Source of the DNA: Tenacibaculum holothuriorum
Lineage (GTDB): Bacteria; Bacteroidota; Bacteroidia; Flavobacteriales; Flavobacteriaceae
NCBI RefSeq assembly: GCF_002120225.1
Contig: NZ_LAPZ01000001.1
Span: forward strand, 186,001-250,000
Direction: 5' to 3'
Length of the DNA: 64,000 nt
Shown here: in pieces, positions 1-8,392 of the stretch
Layout of the letters: each line of letters begins with the position of its first letter
Numbering within the stretch: the first letter of the stretch is position 1
Program-made: the position numbers and the translations under genes
Notes under the pieces: generated by a model
Told to the model about the DNA's origin: nothing
The model's input: the letters and a program-made list of their open reading frames with translations, nothing else
The model's database searches: none

Positions 1-190
1 TTCCATAAACTAACCAGTCTAACTCAATTTCATCAAAAGCTTTTTCAACCTTTACTACAAAATCTAAGCTAGGTTTATTTCTACCAGATAATAAGTGAGA
101 GATACTTGATCTTGGAACATCAATCATATCTGCAAATGTTGAAGCAGATAAATTGTAATAATCTAATATGAGTTTAATTCTATCAATCAT
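1..190 (-). CDS. XRE-family HTH transcriptional regulator (3' end outside window)
   Basis: Partial gene that starts at an ATG at 190-188 and runs off the left edge. The 63 visible residues begin MIDRIKLILDYYNL and form a complete XRE/Cro-type helix-turn-helix: a first helix, then SASTFADMIDVPRSSISHLL as the HTH core, then SGRNKPSLDFVVKVEKAF as the following helices, ending DWLVYG. Proteins of this type in Bacteroidetes are usually short DNA-binding regulators that bind as dimers. A palindrome related to GTTTAC-N4-GTAAAC lies 28 nt upstream of the start, consistent with self-regulation. Its target and any C-terminal domain cannot be seen. Confidence 0.85.
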   Translation of the reverse strand, partial: MIDRIKLILDYYNLSASTFADMIDVPRSSISHLLSGRNKPSLDFVVKVEKAFDEIELDWLVYG

Positions 191-217
191 ATGTTACTTT
201 TGTAAACCATATTTTTT

Positions 218-233
218 GTTTACGATTGTAAAT
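218..233. promoter_or_regulatory. Candidate operator, copy 1
   Basis: GTTTACGATTGTAAAT, a near-palindrome matching GTTTACA-NN-TGTAAAC in 14 of 16 positions. It lies 28 nt upstream of the XRE regulator start at 190, the usual place for an autorepression operator. A GTAAAC half-site (202-207) is also present between it and the gene. Confidence 0.5.
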
Positions 234-519
234 GTAGTGATAATTACATAAGTAAACAAATAATTATGGTTAAAAACTTCATTTTAACACCTTTTTAAGA
301 TACAAATCACTTTAAATAATAATAATCAAACCATTGTTTATTAGGTAGTTATGTTTTTAATATAGATAATGTTTATAATAATGATTAATTGAGAGAAAAC
401 AACTATTTACAATATTAAACAAACTAAAATAGCTAATGTTTAAGTGAATTATTCATTTTAGATAACATTAACAATAATTATATCTGTATGTCCTAAATAT
501 TTCATAATAGGTTAGGTGT

Positions 520-535
520 GTTTATATTTGTAAAC
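520..535. promoter_or_regulatory. Candidate operator, copy 2
   Basis: GTTTATATTTGTAAAC, matching GTTTACA-NN-TGTAAAC with one mismatch. It overlaps a TATATTTG -7-like element on the plus strand, so binding here would block any transcription starting from that element. Confidence 0.4.
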
Positions 536-566
536 AGAAAAAGAAGATAATAATACAATCGATATA

Positions 567-582
567 GTTTACATATGTAAAG
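567..582. promoter_or_regulatory. Candidate operator, copy 3
   Basis: GTTTACATATGTAAAG, with a perfect 14-bp inner palindrome TTTACATATGTAAA. It lies 31 bp downstream of copy 2 (end to start), so the two could bind cooperatively. Confidence 0.4.
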
Positions 583-708
583 CAAAAGAGTATTCATTAA
601 ATTACTAAAAGTATATATGTATAATATATTATACAAAAGCAATTTTATAAGATTTGAATAATCATTATAATACCAAAAGAAGTGGTTATTCATTTAGTTT
701 TAAATAAC

Positions 709-2052
709 TTATATATTGATTGGCAAGCTTATATTAAAGCTAGTTTTGTTGTTAACAGACGTAAATTTAATAGTTCCTTTATGAGCTTCTATAATGCTCT
801 TAGAAAGTGTTAAGCCAATTCCAGAACCATCTTTACGAGTAGTGAAGTAGGGCACAAAAATATTATTTTTTATTGCATCTGAAATACCAATACCATTATC
901 TATAACTGCTATATAAGTTCTATGCTCCTTATTTTGATTAATATCAATAATTATTTTAGGGTTTTCGACATTCTCTATAGCATGAATACTGTTAGATAGT
1001 AAATTGATAAATACTTGCTCAAGCTGCTGTTTATCAGCAAAAACACTGTTGTTTACATTTGTAAACAGTTCCGTTTTTATGTTTTTCATCTGAAACTCAC
1101 GTTCAAATAGTTGTAAAGTATTTTTAACTAACACAACCAAATCAAATTCTTCTTTATTTGGCAATGGTAATTCTGCTAACTTTCTATAAGTATCTACAAA
1201 TGATGTTAAATGTTTAGAACGCTTTTTAATAATCTTTAAACCTGTAGACAATTCTTCTAAATCGTCTTTATCTACTTCTTCCTGAATTAAATCGTCCAAA
1301 TTTTCAGCCAAACTACTTATAGGAGTGATGGTGTTAATAATTTCATGAGACATTACATTCATTAATTTATACCAAGCTTCCTTTTCTTTTTTATCGATTA
1401 ATTGCTGAATTGTTTCTAAAGTGACAATTAAATATTGATATTCATTTGTTTGCGTAATAGAGGTTTTTAAGAAAAAATTCTCTTCTTTATCATTAATAGT
1501 TAAAGAAATAGTATGTTTTAAAAAGTTCCAATTTGAAATGAGTTCCTTTAAACTACCAATTTTTTCTTTTAACAGCTGCCAATTATAAAACTTTGGAATA
1601 TGTAAAAAATCAACAAAGGCTTTATTGAGTTGAAAAACTTCAATAGAACCGTTATCATCTTTTCTTAAAATAAGTACTCCAATACTTAAACTTTCAATAA
1701 TATTGGTGAAAATTAAAGTTTCTGAAGAGGTTTGTAAACTTAACTTTCTATGTTTTTCGAGTAACATAGCGGTTTTGTCGTGTAGTGGATTTTTTCTTTT
1801 CTCTTTAGAAATTGTATTCGAATAATCACTGTGTAATAAGCAATCGATAGATTTTTCGATATCGGCAAATAATTTCTTGAGATAATCAATCAATAAAAAA
1901 AATTGAAAACAAAGAATTAAAGAAAATCCTAAAGTATTAGCAAAAAAATCGTTGTTATAAGTATAGAATACAATTATTCCGTTAATTAAAATTAATAGAA
2001 TACGTATAAAGATTTGTATGATTTGTGGTTTTCCCAAAATATTAAAGTCCAA
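709..2052 (-). CDS. NtrB/AtoS-type sensor histidine kinase
   Basis: 447 residues. Two hydrophobic segments at about 10-32 and 40-56 suggest membrane anchoring. A PAS-like sensor region covers about 105-215. The HisKA box has the phospho-acceptor H236 in MSHEIINTITPI, followed by an N box (NLLSNSIHAIEN, from about 350), DNGIGI at 385-390, PYFTT at 401-405 and GSGIGL at 409-414, so the ATPase domain is complete. It is co-transcribed behind the response regulator and overlaps its end by 11 nt. The only usable start is TTG at 2052. The pair diverges from an efflux operon with a sigma-54 promoter, so the kinase probably senses envelope or toxic-compound stress and phosphorylates D56 of its partner. 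The signal is not evident. Confidence 0.9.
   Translation of the reverse strand: MDFNILGKPQIIQIFIRILLILINGIIVFYTYNNDFFANTLGFSLILCFQFFLLIDYLKKLFADIEKSIDCLLHSDYSNTISKEKRKNPLHDKTAMLLEKHRKLSLQTSSETLIFTNIIESLSIGVLILRKDDNGSIEVFQLNKAFVDFLHIPKFYNWQLLKEKIGSLKELISNWNFLKHTISLTINDKEENFFLKTSITQTNEYQYLIVTLETIQQLIDKKEKEAWYKLMNVMSHEIINTITPISSLAENLDDLIQEEVDKDDLEELSTGLKIIKKRSKHLTSFVDTYRKLAELPLPNKEEFDLVVLVKNTLQLFEREFQMKNIKTELFTNVNNSVFADKQQLEQVFINLLSNSIHAIENVENPKIIIDINQNKEHRTYIAVIDNGIGISDAIKNNIFVPYFTTRKDGSGIGLTLSKSIIEAHKGTIKFTSVNNKTSFNISLPINI
1051..1066. promoter_or_regulatory. Perfect operator-like palindrome inside the kinase gene
   Basis: GTTTACATTTGTAAAC: perfect 7-bp arms with a 2-bp centre, located inside the histidine kinase coding region. 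It is the best match to the three palindromes upstream of the XRE gene. It may be a remote operator or chance, since the arms encode ordinary codons. Confidence 0.35.
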
Positions 2053-3412
2053 ATTTTTCTAAGCGTCTGTACAGAGCTGCTCGTGTTAAACCTAAATCTT
2101 TCGAAGCTTTCGATATATTACCTTGGTGCTTGTTCATAGCTTGTTGAATTAACATTTTTTCTGTTTCTTCTAAATTAAGATTATGACCTAAAGATACATT
2201 CATTTTTTTAGTAGAAAAATGCAAATCTTCTAATTGTATAACCTCAGTATCTGCAATAATTACAGCACGTTCAACTATGTGCTCGATTTCTCTAATATTC
2301 CCTGGCCATTGGTAGTTTTTCATCGCATGAATAGCTTCGTTGGAAAAACTGGTACTATTTTTACGGTACTTTTTTACGAGTTTCTTCAAGAAATGATTCG
2401 CTAATAATAAAACATCTTCCTTACGATCTCTTAAAGGAGGTAAGTTTAATTCTATAGTATTAATTCGGAATAACAAATCTTGTCTAAAAGTTTGTTCTTC
2501 TACCATTTCATGAATAGGAGCGTTGGTTGCACAGATAATTCTAACATCTATCTCTCGTTCTTTACCTTCACCTAAACGAGTAATTTTTCTGTTTTGAATA
2601 ACAGTTAATAATTTTGCTTGTAAGTGGAGGGGAAGATTACCTATTTCATCTAAGAAAATAGTACCACCTTTTGCCAATTCAAAACGTCCTAAAGTATCTT
2701 TTTGAGCATCTGTAAAAGCTCCTTTTGCATAACCAAAAAGTTCGCTCTCAAATAAATTTTCATTTAAAGAACCTAAATCAACATGGATAAAAGGATGATT
2801 TTTTCTATCTGATAATAAATGAATTTCTTTCGCAAAGACATATTTTCCAGTTCCATTTTCACCTAAAATTAATATGTTAGCATCGGTAGGAGCTACTTTT
2901 TGCATCAATTTGATAGCAGATTTCATTGCTGGAGAATTACCGATAATATGCTCAGTTTGTTGATGAAAATCTTTATCCTGTTGTTTTTGAACGGTTGTTA
3001 ACTGTGAAGTTTTTCGCTTAGAACGTGCTAATTCAACCCCAGCATTCACAACTCCATACAACTTTTCTGTATTCCATGGTTTTAAAATAAAATCGGTAGC
3101 TCCTTGCTTAATAGCTTCTACAGCCAAATTAACAGAGCCAAAAGCAGTCATAAGAATTACTGTGGTTTCTGGGCTTACCTCTTTTATATGTTTTAACCAA
3201 TACAAACCTTCTTTACCATCTTCAAAACCAATGCGATAATTCATATCTAACAAAACAACATCAACAGTTGCATTAGTAAGGTGATTACTTATTTTTTTGG
3301 GATTATTAGCGGTAATAATTTCAGAAAAGTACTTTTTCAAACTTATTCTTGCTGAAAATAAGATATCGTCATCATCATCAACAATTAAAATGGTAGCGTC
3401 TTTTTTTCTCAT
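2042..3412 (-). CDS. NtrC-family sigma-54 response regulator
   Basis: 456 residues. An N-terminal receiver (1-125) has the acidic cluster DDDDD near 12-16, D56 as phosphorylation site, the T/S of MTA at 88-90 and K111 in LKPW. A central AAA+ domain has Walker A GENGTGK (184-190), the sigma-54 contact loop GAFTDA (231-236, the D variant of GAFTGA, seen in many Bacteroidetes activators) and Walker B TIFLDEIG (251-258). The C-terminal Fis-type helix-turn-helix is at about 412-456. It remodels RNA polymerase-sigma-54 holoenzyme. It is first in an operon with the histidine kinase, and faces a sigma-54 promoter and a triple half-site (3442-3468) before the efflux operon, which is its most likely target. 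Confidence 0.95.
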   Translation of the reverse strand: MRKKDATILIVDDDDDILFSARISLKKYFSEIITANNPKKISNHLTNATVDVVLLDMNYRIGFEDGKEGLYWLKHIKEVSPETTVILMTAFGSVNLAVEAIKQGATDFILKPWNTEKLYGVVNAGVELARSKRKTSQLTTVQKQQDKDFHQQTEHIIGNSPAMKSAIKLMQKVAPTDANILILGENGTGKYVFAKEIHLLSDRKNHPFIHVDLGSLNENLFESELFGYAKGAFTDAQKDTLGRFELAKGGTIFLDEIGNLPLHLQAKLLTVIQNRKITRLGEGKEREIDVRIICATNAPIHEMVEEQTFRQDLLFRINTIELNLPPLRDRKEDVLLLANHFLKKLVKKYRKNSTSFSNEAIHAMKNYQWPGNIREIEHIVERAVIIADTEVIQLEDLHFSTKKMNVSLGHNLNLEETEKMLIQQAMNKHQGNISKASKDLGLTRAALYRRLEKFGL

Positions 3413-3441
3413 ACTACATAATTAGTTAATTGTTAGAATAT

Positions 3442-3468
3442 GAACAAAGAAATGTTCGTTATTGAACA
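3442..3468. promoter_or_regulatory. Putative enhancer (UAS) for the NtrC-type regulator
   Basis: Three alternating half-sites GAACA (3442-3446), TGTTC (3453-3457) and GAACA (3464-3468), each 11 bp apart and so on one DNA face. Its centre is about 100 bp upstream of the predicted sigma-54 start, a usual enhancer distance, and 30-55 bp upstream of the regulator's own start, allowing autoregulation. Confidence 0.65.
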
Positions 3469-3531
3469 CTTTAAAATCATGATTAAAGGTTAGGTTGTTG
3501 ATTTTTAGTGTTTTATCAATTTGTTTTCTAC

Positions 3532-3547
3532 TGGCATATTTGTGGCA
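3532..3547 (+). promoter_or_regulatory. Sigma-54 promoter of the efflux operon
   Basis: TGGCAT-ATTTG-TGGCA matches the sigma-54 -24/-12 consensus TGGCAC-N5-TTGCA, with the invariant GG (3533-3534) and GC (3545-3546) in exact spacing. Transcription would start near 3558, 20 nt before the adaptor gene at 3578. The divergent neighbour encodes a sigma-54 activator. Confidence 0.8.
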
Positions 3548-3577
3548 TCAATATAACCAAACAAAGTGTAATTAACT

Positions 3578-4822
3578 ATGGACAAGCAAATACAACCTAA
3601 AAACAAGAAAACAAAAAAGATGTTATTATGGAGTATACCTATTGTACTGCTAACGAGTTTGGTTTTAATGAATATGACTCGTAAAAAGCAAGTGAATATA
3701 AGTAAAGATTCAATATCAATTAGAGAAGTAACAGAAGGAGATTTTGAAGATGTTTTACTATTTAATAGTACGGTAGAACCAAAAACCTCTGTTTTTGTAA
3801 ATGTAATTCAAGGAGGTTCTGTTTCTGAAATTTTTGTTGAAAGCGGACAAAAAGTAACTAAAGGAACTCCTTTATTAAAAGTGTACAATCCGAATGCAGA
3901 ATTAAATTATTTAACGCAAGAAACTGCAATTGTAGAGCAAATTAATAACTTAAGAAATATTCGAGTTAATATTAAGAATCAGCAGTTAACTCTAGATCAA
4001 CAATTATTAAGTATTGATAATGATTATAGAAACGCAAAGCGTCAATATGATTTAGATAAAAAGTTATTTGGTAAAGGAGTTGTGGCAAAAAACGATTATG
4101 AAAAGACAACTCAACAATTTCAATTTCAAAAAGAGCGTAGTGGAGTTATAAAGAAAAGTGTTGCAGAAGAAAAAAAGAGTAGAGATGTACAATTAGCTCG
4201 CATAAACACTTCTATTACCAACATGCAAAAAAGCTTAGAGCTATTAAGAAAAAACAAAGAAAATTTTACGGTTAAAGCTCCAGTTGATGGGTTGTTGTCG
4301 TCTTTCAATCCTACTTTAGGAGAAAACTATAACCAAGGTCAAAATATTGGGAAAATTGATGTATTAGACGGATATAAGTTGGTCGCTTTAGTAGATGAGT
4401 ATTATATCGCTAAATTAAAAGAAAACATAAATGGGAAAGTTGCTATTAATACTAATGATTATAAAATTAGGTTATCTAAAATTCATCCAGAAGTTGTGAA
4501 TGGTCAATTCAGAATAGAATTTCAGTTTGATAAAGATTCTTTACCAAAAGATATTAAGAGAGGAATGTCTTTAAAAAGTAAAGTATTTTTATCGAACAAC
4601 AGTAAAGCTCTGTTAATTTCTAAAGGACAATTTTATCATGATACAAATGGTAAATGGGTGTTTGTTTTAGATGCAAATAACAAAGCAGTAAAAAGAAATA
4701 TTAGAATTGGACGTGAAAATCCTTTCTATTATGAAGTGTTAGATGGACTGAAAGTAGGAGATAAGGTAATTACTTCTAGTTATGCTGATTTTAAAGATGT
4801 TGAACAAGTAAATGTTGATTAA
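3578..4822 (+). CDS. HlyD/MacA-type periplasmic adaptor of an ABC efflux system
   Basis: 414 residues. A basic N-terminus is followed by one membrane anchor (about 14-32) and a periplasmic body. A split biotinyl-lipoyl-like domain is visible: first half around 68-102 (VNVIQGGSVSEIFVESGQKV), second half around 232-262 (KAPVDGLLSSF). A long coiled-coil hairpin rich in Gln, Lys and Asn separates the halves (about 106-230), and a beta-barrel follows. Such adaptors bridge an inner-membrane pump to an outer-membrane exit duct; no TolC-like gene is in the operon. First gene after the sigma-54 promoter, and 2 nt before the next gene. Confidence 0.9.
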   Translation: MDKQIQPKNKKTKKMLLWSIPIVLLTSLVLMNMTRKKQVNISKDSISIREVTEGDFEDVLLFNSTVEPKTSVFVNVIQGGSVSEIFVESGQKVTKGTPLLKVYNPNAELNYLTQETAIVEQINNLRNIRVNIKNQQLTLDQQLLSIDNDYRNAKRQYDLDKKLFGKGVVAKNDYEKTTQQFQFQKERSGVIKKSVAEEKKSRDVQLARINTSITNMQKSLELLRKNKENFTVKAPVDGLLSSFNPTLGENYNQGQNIGKIDVLDGYKLVALVDEYYIAKLKENINGKVAINTNDYKIRLSKIHPEVVNGQFRIEFQFDKDSLPKDIKRGMSLKSKVFLSNNSKALLISKGQFYHDTNGKWVFVLDANNKAVKRNIRIGRENPFYYEVLDGLKVGDKVITSSYADFKDVEQVNVD

Positions 4823-4824
4823 AA

Positions 4825-5220
4825 ATGTTAAGAATACGTATAATTATGATCATACTATTTTCAATTGTTTTATCATCTTGTTCTTCTAGAATAATTTATG
4901 ATGGAATAACAGTGAAAAACTGGAAAGTATCTTCAGGAAATAAAAACTTTAATGCAACATTTACCGATTTTTCAGGAAAAGCATATCAAATAGCTAATTT
5001 TAAAAAAGAAGAAGTAAACATAAATATAGTATCAGAAATAGAGAAAGGAACTATAATAGTTTATTTAGCAGATGAACATAAAAAAGTAATATGGAAATCA
5101 GAAGAATTAAGTAAAAAACAAATTAAAACAAAAAGTATTGTATTAACTAAAAAAGGAAATTATAAAGTGTTTGTAGAAGGAAATGAAGCCTCAGGAACAT
5201 TTAAAATTAATTGGAATTAA
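4825..5220 (+). CDS. Small lipoprotein of the efflux operon, unknown function
   Basis: 131 residues. A short hydrophobic signal with lipobox VLSSC puts the acylated cysteine at position 19. The mature part is lysine-rich and predicted mainly beta, with alternating polar and hydrophobic residues, for example GTIIVYLADEHKKVIWKSEE. I do not recognise a named family. Its position between the adaptor and ATPase genes, 2 nt and 22 nt from its neighbours, implies a periplasmic accessory role in the same transporter. Confidence 0.75.
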   Translation: MLRIRIIMIILFSIVLSSCSSRIIYDGITVKNWKVSSGNKNFNATFTDFSGKAYQIANFKKEEVNINIVSEIEKGTIIVYLADEHKKVIWKSEELSKKQIKTKSIVLTKKGNYKVFVEGNEASGTFKINWN

Positions 5221-5242
5221 CTAATAATAAAAATATATAAAA

Positions 5243-5944
5243 ATGATAAAGATTAACGATTTAGTAAAAGTATACAGAACAGAAGAAGTAGAAACAACGG
5301 CTTTAAACAAATTAAGTTTAGAGGTAAAAGAAGGAGAGTTTGTCTCAATTATGGGAGCCTCTGGTTGTGGTAAATCAACATTATTAAATATTATAGGTTT
5401 GTTAGATGCACCTAATTCTGGAAGTTACGATTTTGATGGAATTGAGGTTGCAAACTTCAACGAAAAGCAACGTGCTAGTTTACGTAAAGCTAATATTGGA
5501 TTTGTATTTCAAAACTTCAATCTAATCGATGAACTTACTGTATTTGAAAACGTTGAATTACCATTGATTTATAACAATGTAAAATCTTCTGAAAGAAAAC
5601 GTAGAGTAAACGAAATTTTAGAGCGTATTGGTATAGCACATAGAGCGAAACACTATCCGTTACAATTATCTGGAGGTCAACAACAAAGAGTGGCAGTAGC
5701 AAGAGCTTTAGTAACAAACCCTAAGTTGATTCTTGCCGATGAGCCTACAGGAAATTTAGATAGTAAGAGTGGTAACGATGTAATGGAATTATTAACAGAA
5801 TTACACGCTACTGGAGCTACAATTATTATGGTTACGCACTCATCTTACGATGCTAAGTTTTCTTCAAGAATTATCACATTAAAAGACGGTGAAGTTGTTT
5901 CAGAAAAACAAAACGAGCACAAGGTAGATTTACTTGTTCAGTAA
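5243..5944 (+). CDS. MacB/LolD-type ABC transporter ATPase
   Basis: 233 residues, full length for the family. Walker A GASGCGKST (38-46), Q-loop Q90, signature LSGGQQQR (142-149), Walker B LILADEPTG with E167 and switch H199 are all intact. The segment FQNFNLIDELTVFENVELPL is typical of the MacB/LolD/FtsE group, which works with FtsX-fold permeases. It is the only ATPase for the three following permeases, so it must serve permease homo- or heterodimers. Confidence 0.95.
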   Translation: MIKINDLVKVYRTEEVETTALNKLSLEVKEGEFVSIMGASGCGKSTLLNIIGLLDAPNSGSYDFDGIEVANFNEKQRASLRKANIGFVFQNFNLIDELTVFENVELPLIYNNVKSSERKRRVNEILERIGIAHRAKHYPLQLSGGQQQRVAVARALVTNPKLILADEPTGNLDSKSGNDVMELLTELHATGATIIMVTHSSYDAKFSSRIITLKDGEVVSEKQNEHKVDLLVQ

Positions 5945-5975
5945 AAAATAATTAATCCATAAAAACTTGTAAAAA

Positions 5976-8390
5976 ATGATACAAACATGGTTTAAAATAT
6001 TTTTTAGAAACAGTAAAAAAAATTGGCTAAACATTTTAGTAAATATTTTAGGATTAACCCTAGGTTTTGCGGGGTTATTAATAGTGCTACTGTACTTAAA
6101 TGATGAGCAAAGCTACAATAAAACGAACCCGAATAAAGAAGATGTTTATAGAGTGGTTCATAAAATGGCAAGTGGAGATATCTGGTCAACCAGTACAAAC
6201 ATAGAAGGACCTACTTATAAAGAAGAAATACCAGAAGTAGAAAGTTTTTATTTGTGTAATAGTTGGTATAGTGATGGGTTAATAAAGGTTAAAGGGAAAG
6301 ACATTTTTACTCAAGGTATATTACAAGGAGAACCTAACTTTTTTGACTTTTTCCCTTTTGATGTTGTTGAAGGAAGTGCAGAATCGTTTAAAAAGACTAG
6401 AAACAATATTGCTATATCAGAAAAATTAGCAAAACAATTTTTTGGAAAAGAATCTGCAATAGGAAAAACAATTAATTTTTATAAGAGAGATTTTATAATT
6501 ACTACAGTTTATAAAATTGAAGGAAAGCACTACGTTATGCCTAAAGTAGTTTTTCAATATAAAAAACAACCTGAAGGTCATTGGGGAAATTTTTCTAACA
6601 ACTTATTTGTAAAACTTTCTAAAGGAACTGAAGCTAAAACATTTAATGAAAAAGTAAAAGATGTATGGCATAAACATTCTGTTTTACCATCAGCTAAGAA
6701 CATGAGCATAACTCCAGAAGAATTTACTCAGAAGTATGGTACCACAGCTTACTTAGAGAAAATAGGAGATATTCGATTGCACACAAAATCTAATGATGCA
6801 GGTCCAGAAGGAAAAGGAAATTATCAATTAATAGTTATCTTGATAAGTCTATCTATATTATTAATAATAATTTCTTGTGTAAACTTTATCAACTTATCTA
6901 TTGCTTCAGCAACACAAAGAGCAAAAGAAGTTGGAGTAAAGAAAACTTTAGGACTTTCTAAGGCTTCTTTAGTTAGACAGTACACGTTAGAGATTGTAAC
7001 ACAAAGTATTGTTGCTTTTTTATTGTCACTTATTTTAGTTGAATTAGTGTTGCCTTCTTTTAATGATTTTATGAAAAAAGATATTTCAATCTTACAATTT
7101 GGGTTGTTATCTCAATTAACATTAGTAGCAATAGTAGTTTCTGTTGTAATAGGAAGTATTCCAGCATTTTATTTATCAAGATTTAAATCGGTAGAGGTAT
7201 TAAAAGGGAACATATCGAGAAGTAAACAAGGAATATTTGCTAGAAACATCATGTTAGGATTACAATTTTTAATTTCTGGTTTCTTTTTAACAGGTTCAAT
7301 TATAATTAACAAGCAAGTTAATTATATGATGAATAAAGATTTAGGGTTTAATGGTGATCAAATTGTAATGATTTCTTTTAATAAGTTTGATAATAGGTAT
7401 AAGAATTATTTGCTAGCGAAACAAGAATTGGTTAAGCATCCAAATATAGAAGCTGTAACAAGTAATTCTTTTATAATTGGTGGAGGAAGTGCGAGTTCAA
7501 CAAACTTTTCATATAAAGATGTGTCGATTCAATCTAACTCTAATGCTTTAGATCATAACTATTTAGATGTAATGAATGTTGATATCGTAGCAGGAAGAGG
7601 TTTACAAGATGATATCGCATCAGATACCATAAAAAATGTTTTAATTAATGAAACATTAGCTTCTGCTTTAGGAATTGCTGATAATCCAATAGGAAAAAAA
7701 GTTGATGCTGGTTTTGGAGGACCAGACAATGATGGAAAAAACTTACAGGTAGTAGGAGTAGTAAAAGACCATCATACAAGAGGTTTGGTAAATAAAATTC
7801 CGCCTACATTTTACATGCACTGGAACAGCTTTGACTGGATGAGAGGTAATCTTTGGAAGATTCAAGTTAAAATTAAGCCTAATAATATTCAAGAAACTTT
7901 AGAATTTATTGAAGATTATTGGAAACAAAATGTAGAACAAGGTTATCCGTTTAATCCAGAGTTTGTAGATAAGCGTTTTGCAAAAACATATAAAAAATAT
8001 GAAAAACAACAAACTATATTTTTTATTCTAACCTCTGTGGTGATATTGGTTTCTTTATTAGGCTTGTTTGCTTTGGCTACGCTAACAATTCAACAACGAT
8101 TAAAAGAAGTTGCAATTCGAAAAACATTAGGAGCTTCAATAAAAGAAATAATGTATCAATTAATAAAGAGCTTTTTAAAAATAACATTAATTGCATCAGT
8201 TATTTTAATCCCTGTAGCATATTATTTTATGCAAAATTGGTTGGAGAATTTTACATATCGTATAGAAATGCCTCTACTTCCTTATATAATTACACCAATT
8301 GTGTTAATAGTACTAGTGTTTATAGTGGTTGGTATTAAAGCATATTATGCTACTAAAGTAGATTTAATTAAATACCTAAAATTCGAATAG
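5976..8390 (+). CDS. FtsX/MacB-type ABC permease 1 of 3
   Basis: 804 residues, twice the length of classic MacB-like permeases because the FtsX module is duplicated. Membrane segments: one near 17-40, then a periplasmic MacB_PCD domain, three at about 284-405, a second anchor near 427-447, a second periplasmic domain, and three C-terminal segments (about 680-800). The motifs RAKEVGVKKTLGLSK and QQRLKEVAIRKTLGAS mark the two FtsX modules. It ends in KYLKFE like its two neighbours. It likely couples ATP hydrolysis to a periplasmic mechanical stroke that expels a substrate. The next gene starts 2 nt downstream. Confidence 0.93.
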   Translation: MIQTWFKIFFRNSKKNWLNILVNILGLTLGFAGLLIVLLYLNDEQSYNKTNPNKEDVYRVVHKMASGDIWSTSTNIEGPTYKEEIPEVESFYLCNSWYSDGLIKVKGKDIFTQGILQGEPNFFDFFPFDVVEGSAESFKKTRNNIAISEKLAKQFFGKESAIGKTINFYKRDFIITTVYKIEGKHYVMPKVVFQYKKQPEGHWGNFSNNLFVKLSKGTEAKTFNEKVKDVWHKHSVLPSAKNMSITPEEFTQKYGTTAYLEKIGDIRLHTKSNDAGPEGKGNYQLIVILISLSILLIIISCVNFINLSIASATQRAKEVGVKKTLGLSKASLVRQYTLEIVTQSIVAFLLSLILVELVLPSFNDFMKKDISILQFGLLSQLTLVAIVVSVVIGSIPAFYLSRFKSVEVLKGNISRSKQGIFARNIMLGLQFLISGFFLTGSIIINKQVNYMMNKDLGFNGDQIVMISFNKFDNRYKNYLLAKQELVKHPNIEAVTSNSFIIGGGSASSTNFSYKDVSIQSNSNALDHNYLDVMNVDIVAGRGLQDDIASDTIKNVLINETLASALGIADNPIGKKVDAGFGGPDNDGKNLQVVGVVKDHHTRGLVNKIPPTFYMHWNSFDWMRGNLWKIQVKIKPNNIQETLEFIEDYWKQNVEQGYPFNPEFVDKRFAKTYKKYEKQQTIFFILTSVVILVSLLGLFALATLTIQQRLKEVAIRKTLGASIKEIMYQLIKSFLKITLIASVILIPVAYYFMQNWLENFTYRIEMPLLPYIITPIVLIVLVFIVVGIKAYYATKVDLIKYLKFE

Positions 8391-8392
8391 CT

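Larger units (their letters stand above)
191..708. other. Gene-free AT-rich region with repeated palindromes
   Basis: About 520 bp with no convincing coding sequence. The only open frame of note (minus strand, 502-693) is rich in Tyr, Leu and Asn, has no family features and looks fortuitous. The region holds three copies of a 16-bp palindrome of the form GTTTACA-NN-TGTAAAC (218, 520 and 567). The copy at 520-535 overlaps a TATATTTG -7-like box on the plus strand (523-530), but no plus-strand gene follows before 3578. Confidence 0.5.

Noticed and set aside
502-693. Minus-strand 63-codon open frame
   Set aside because: Low-complexity Tyr/Leu/Asn composition and no family features, and it runs across the operator-like palindromes. 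Treated as chance in AT-rich DNA.
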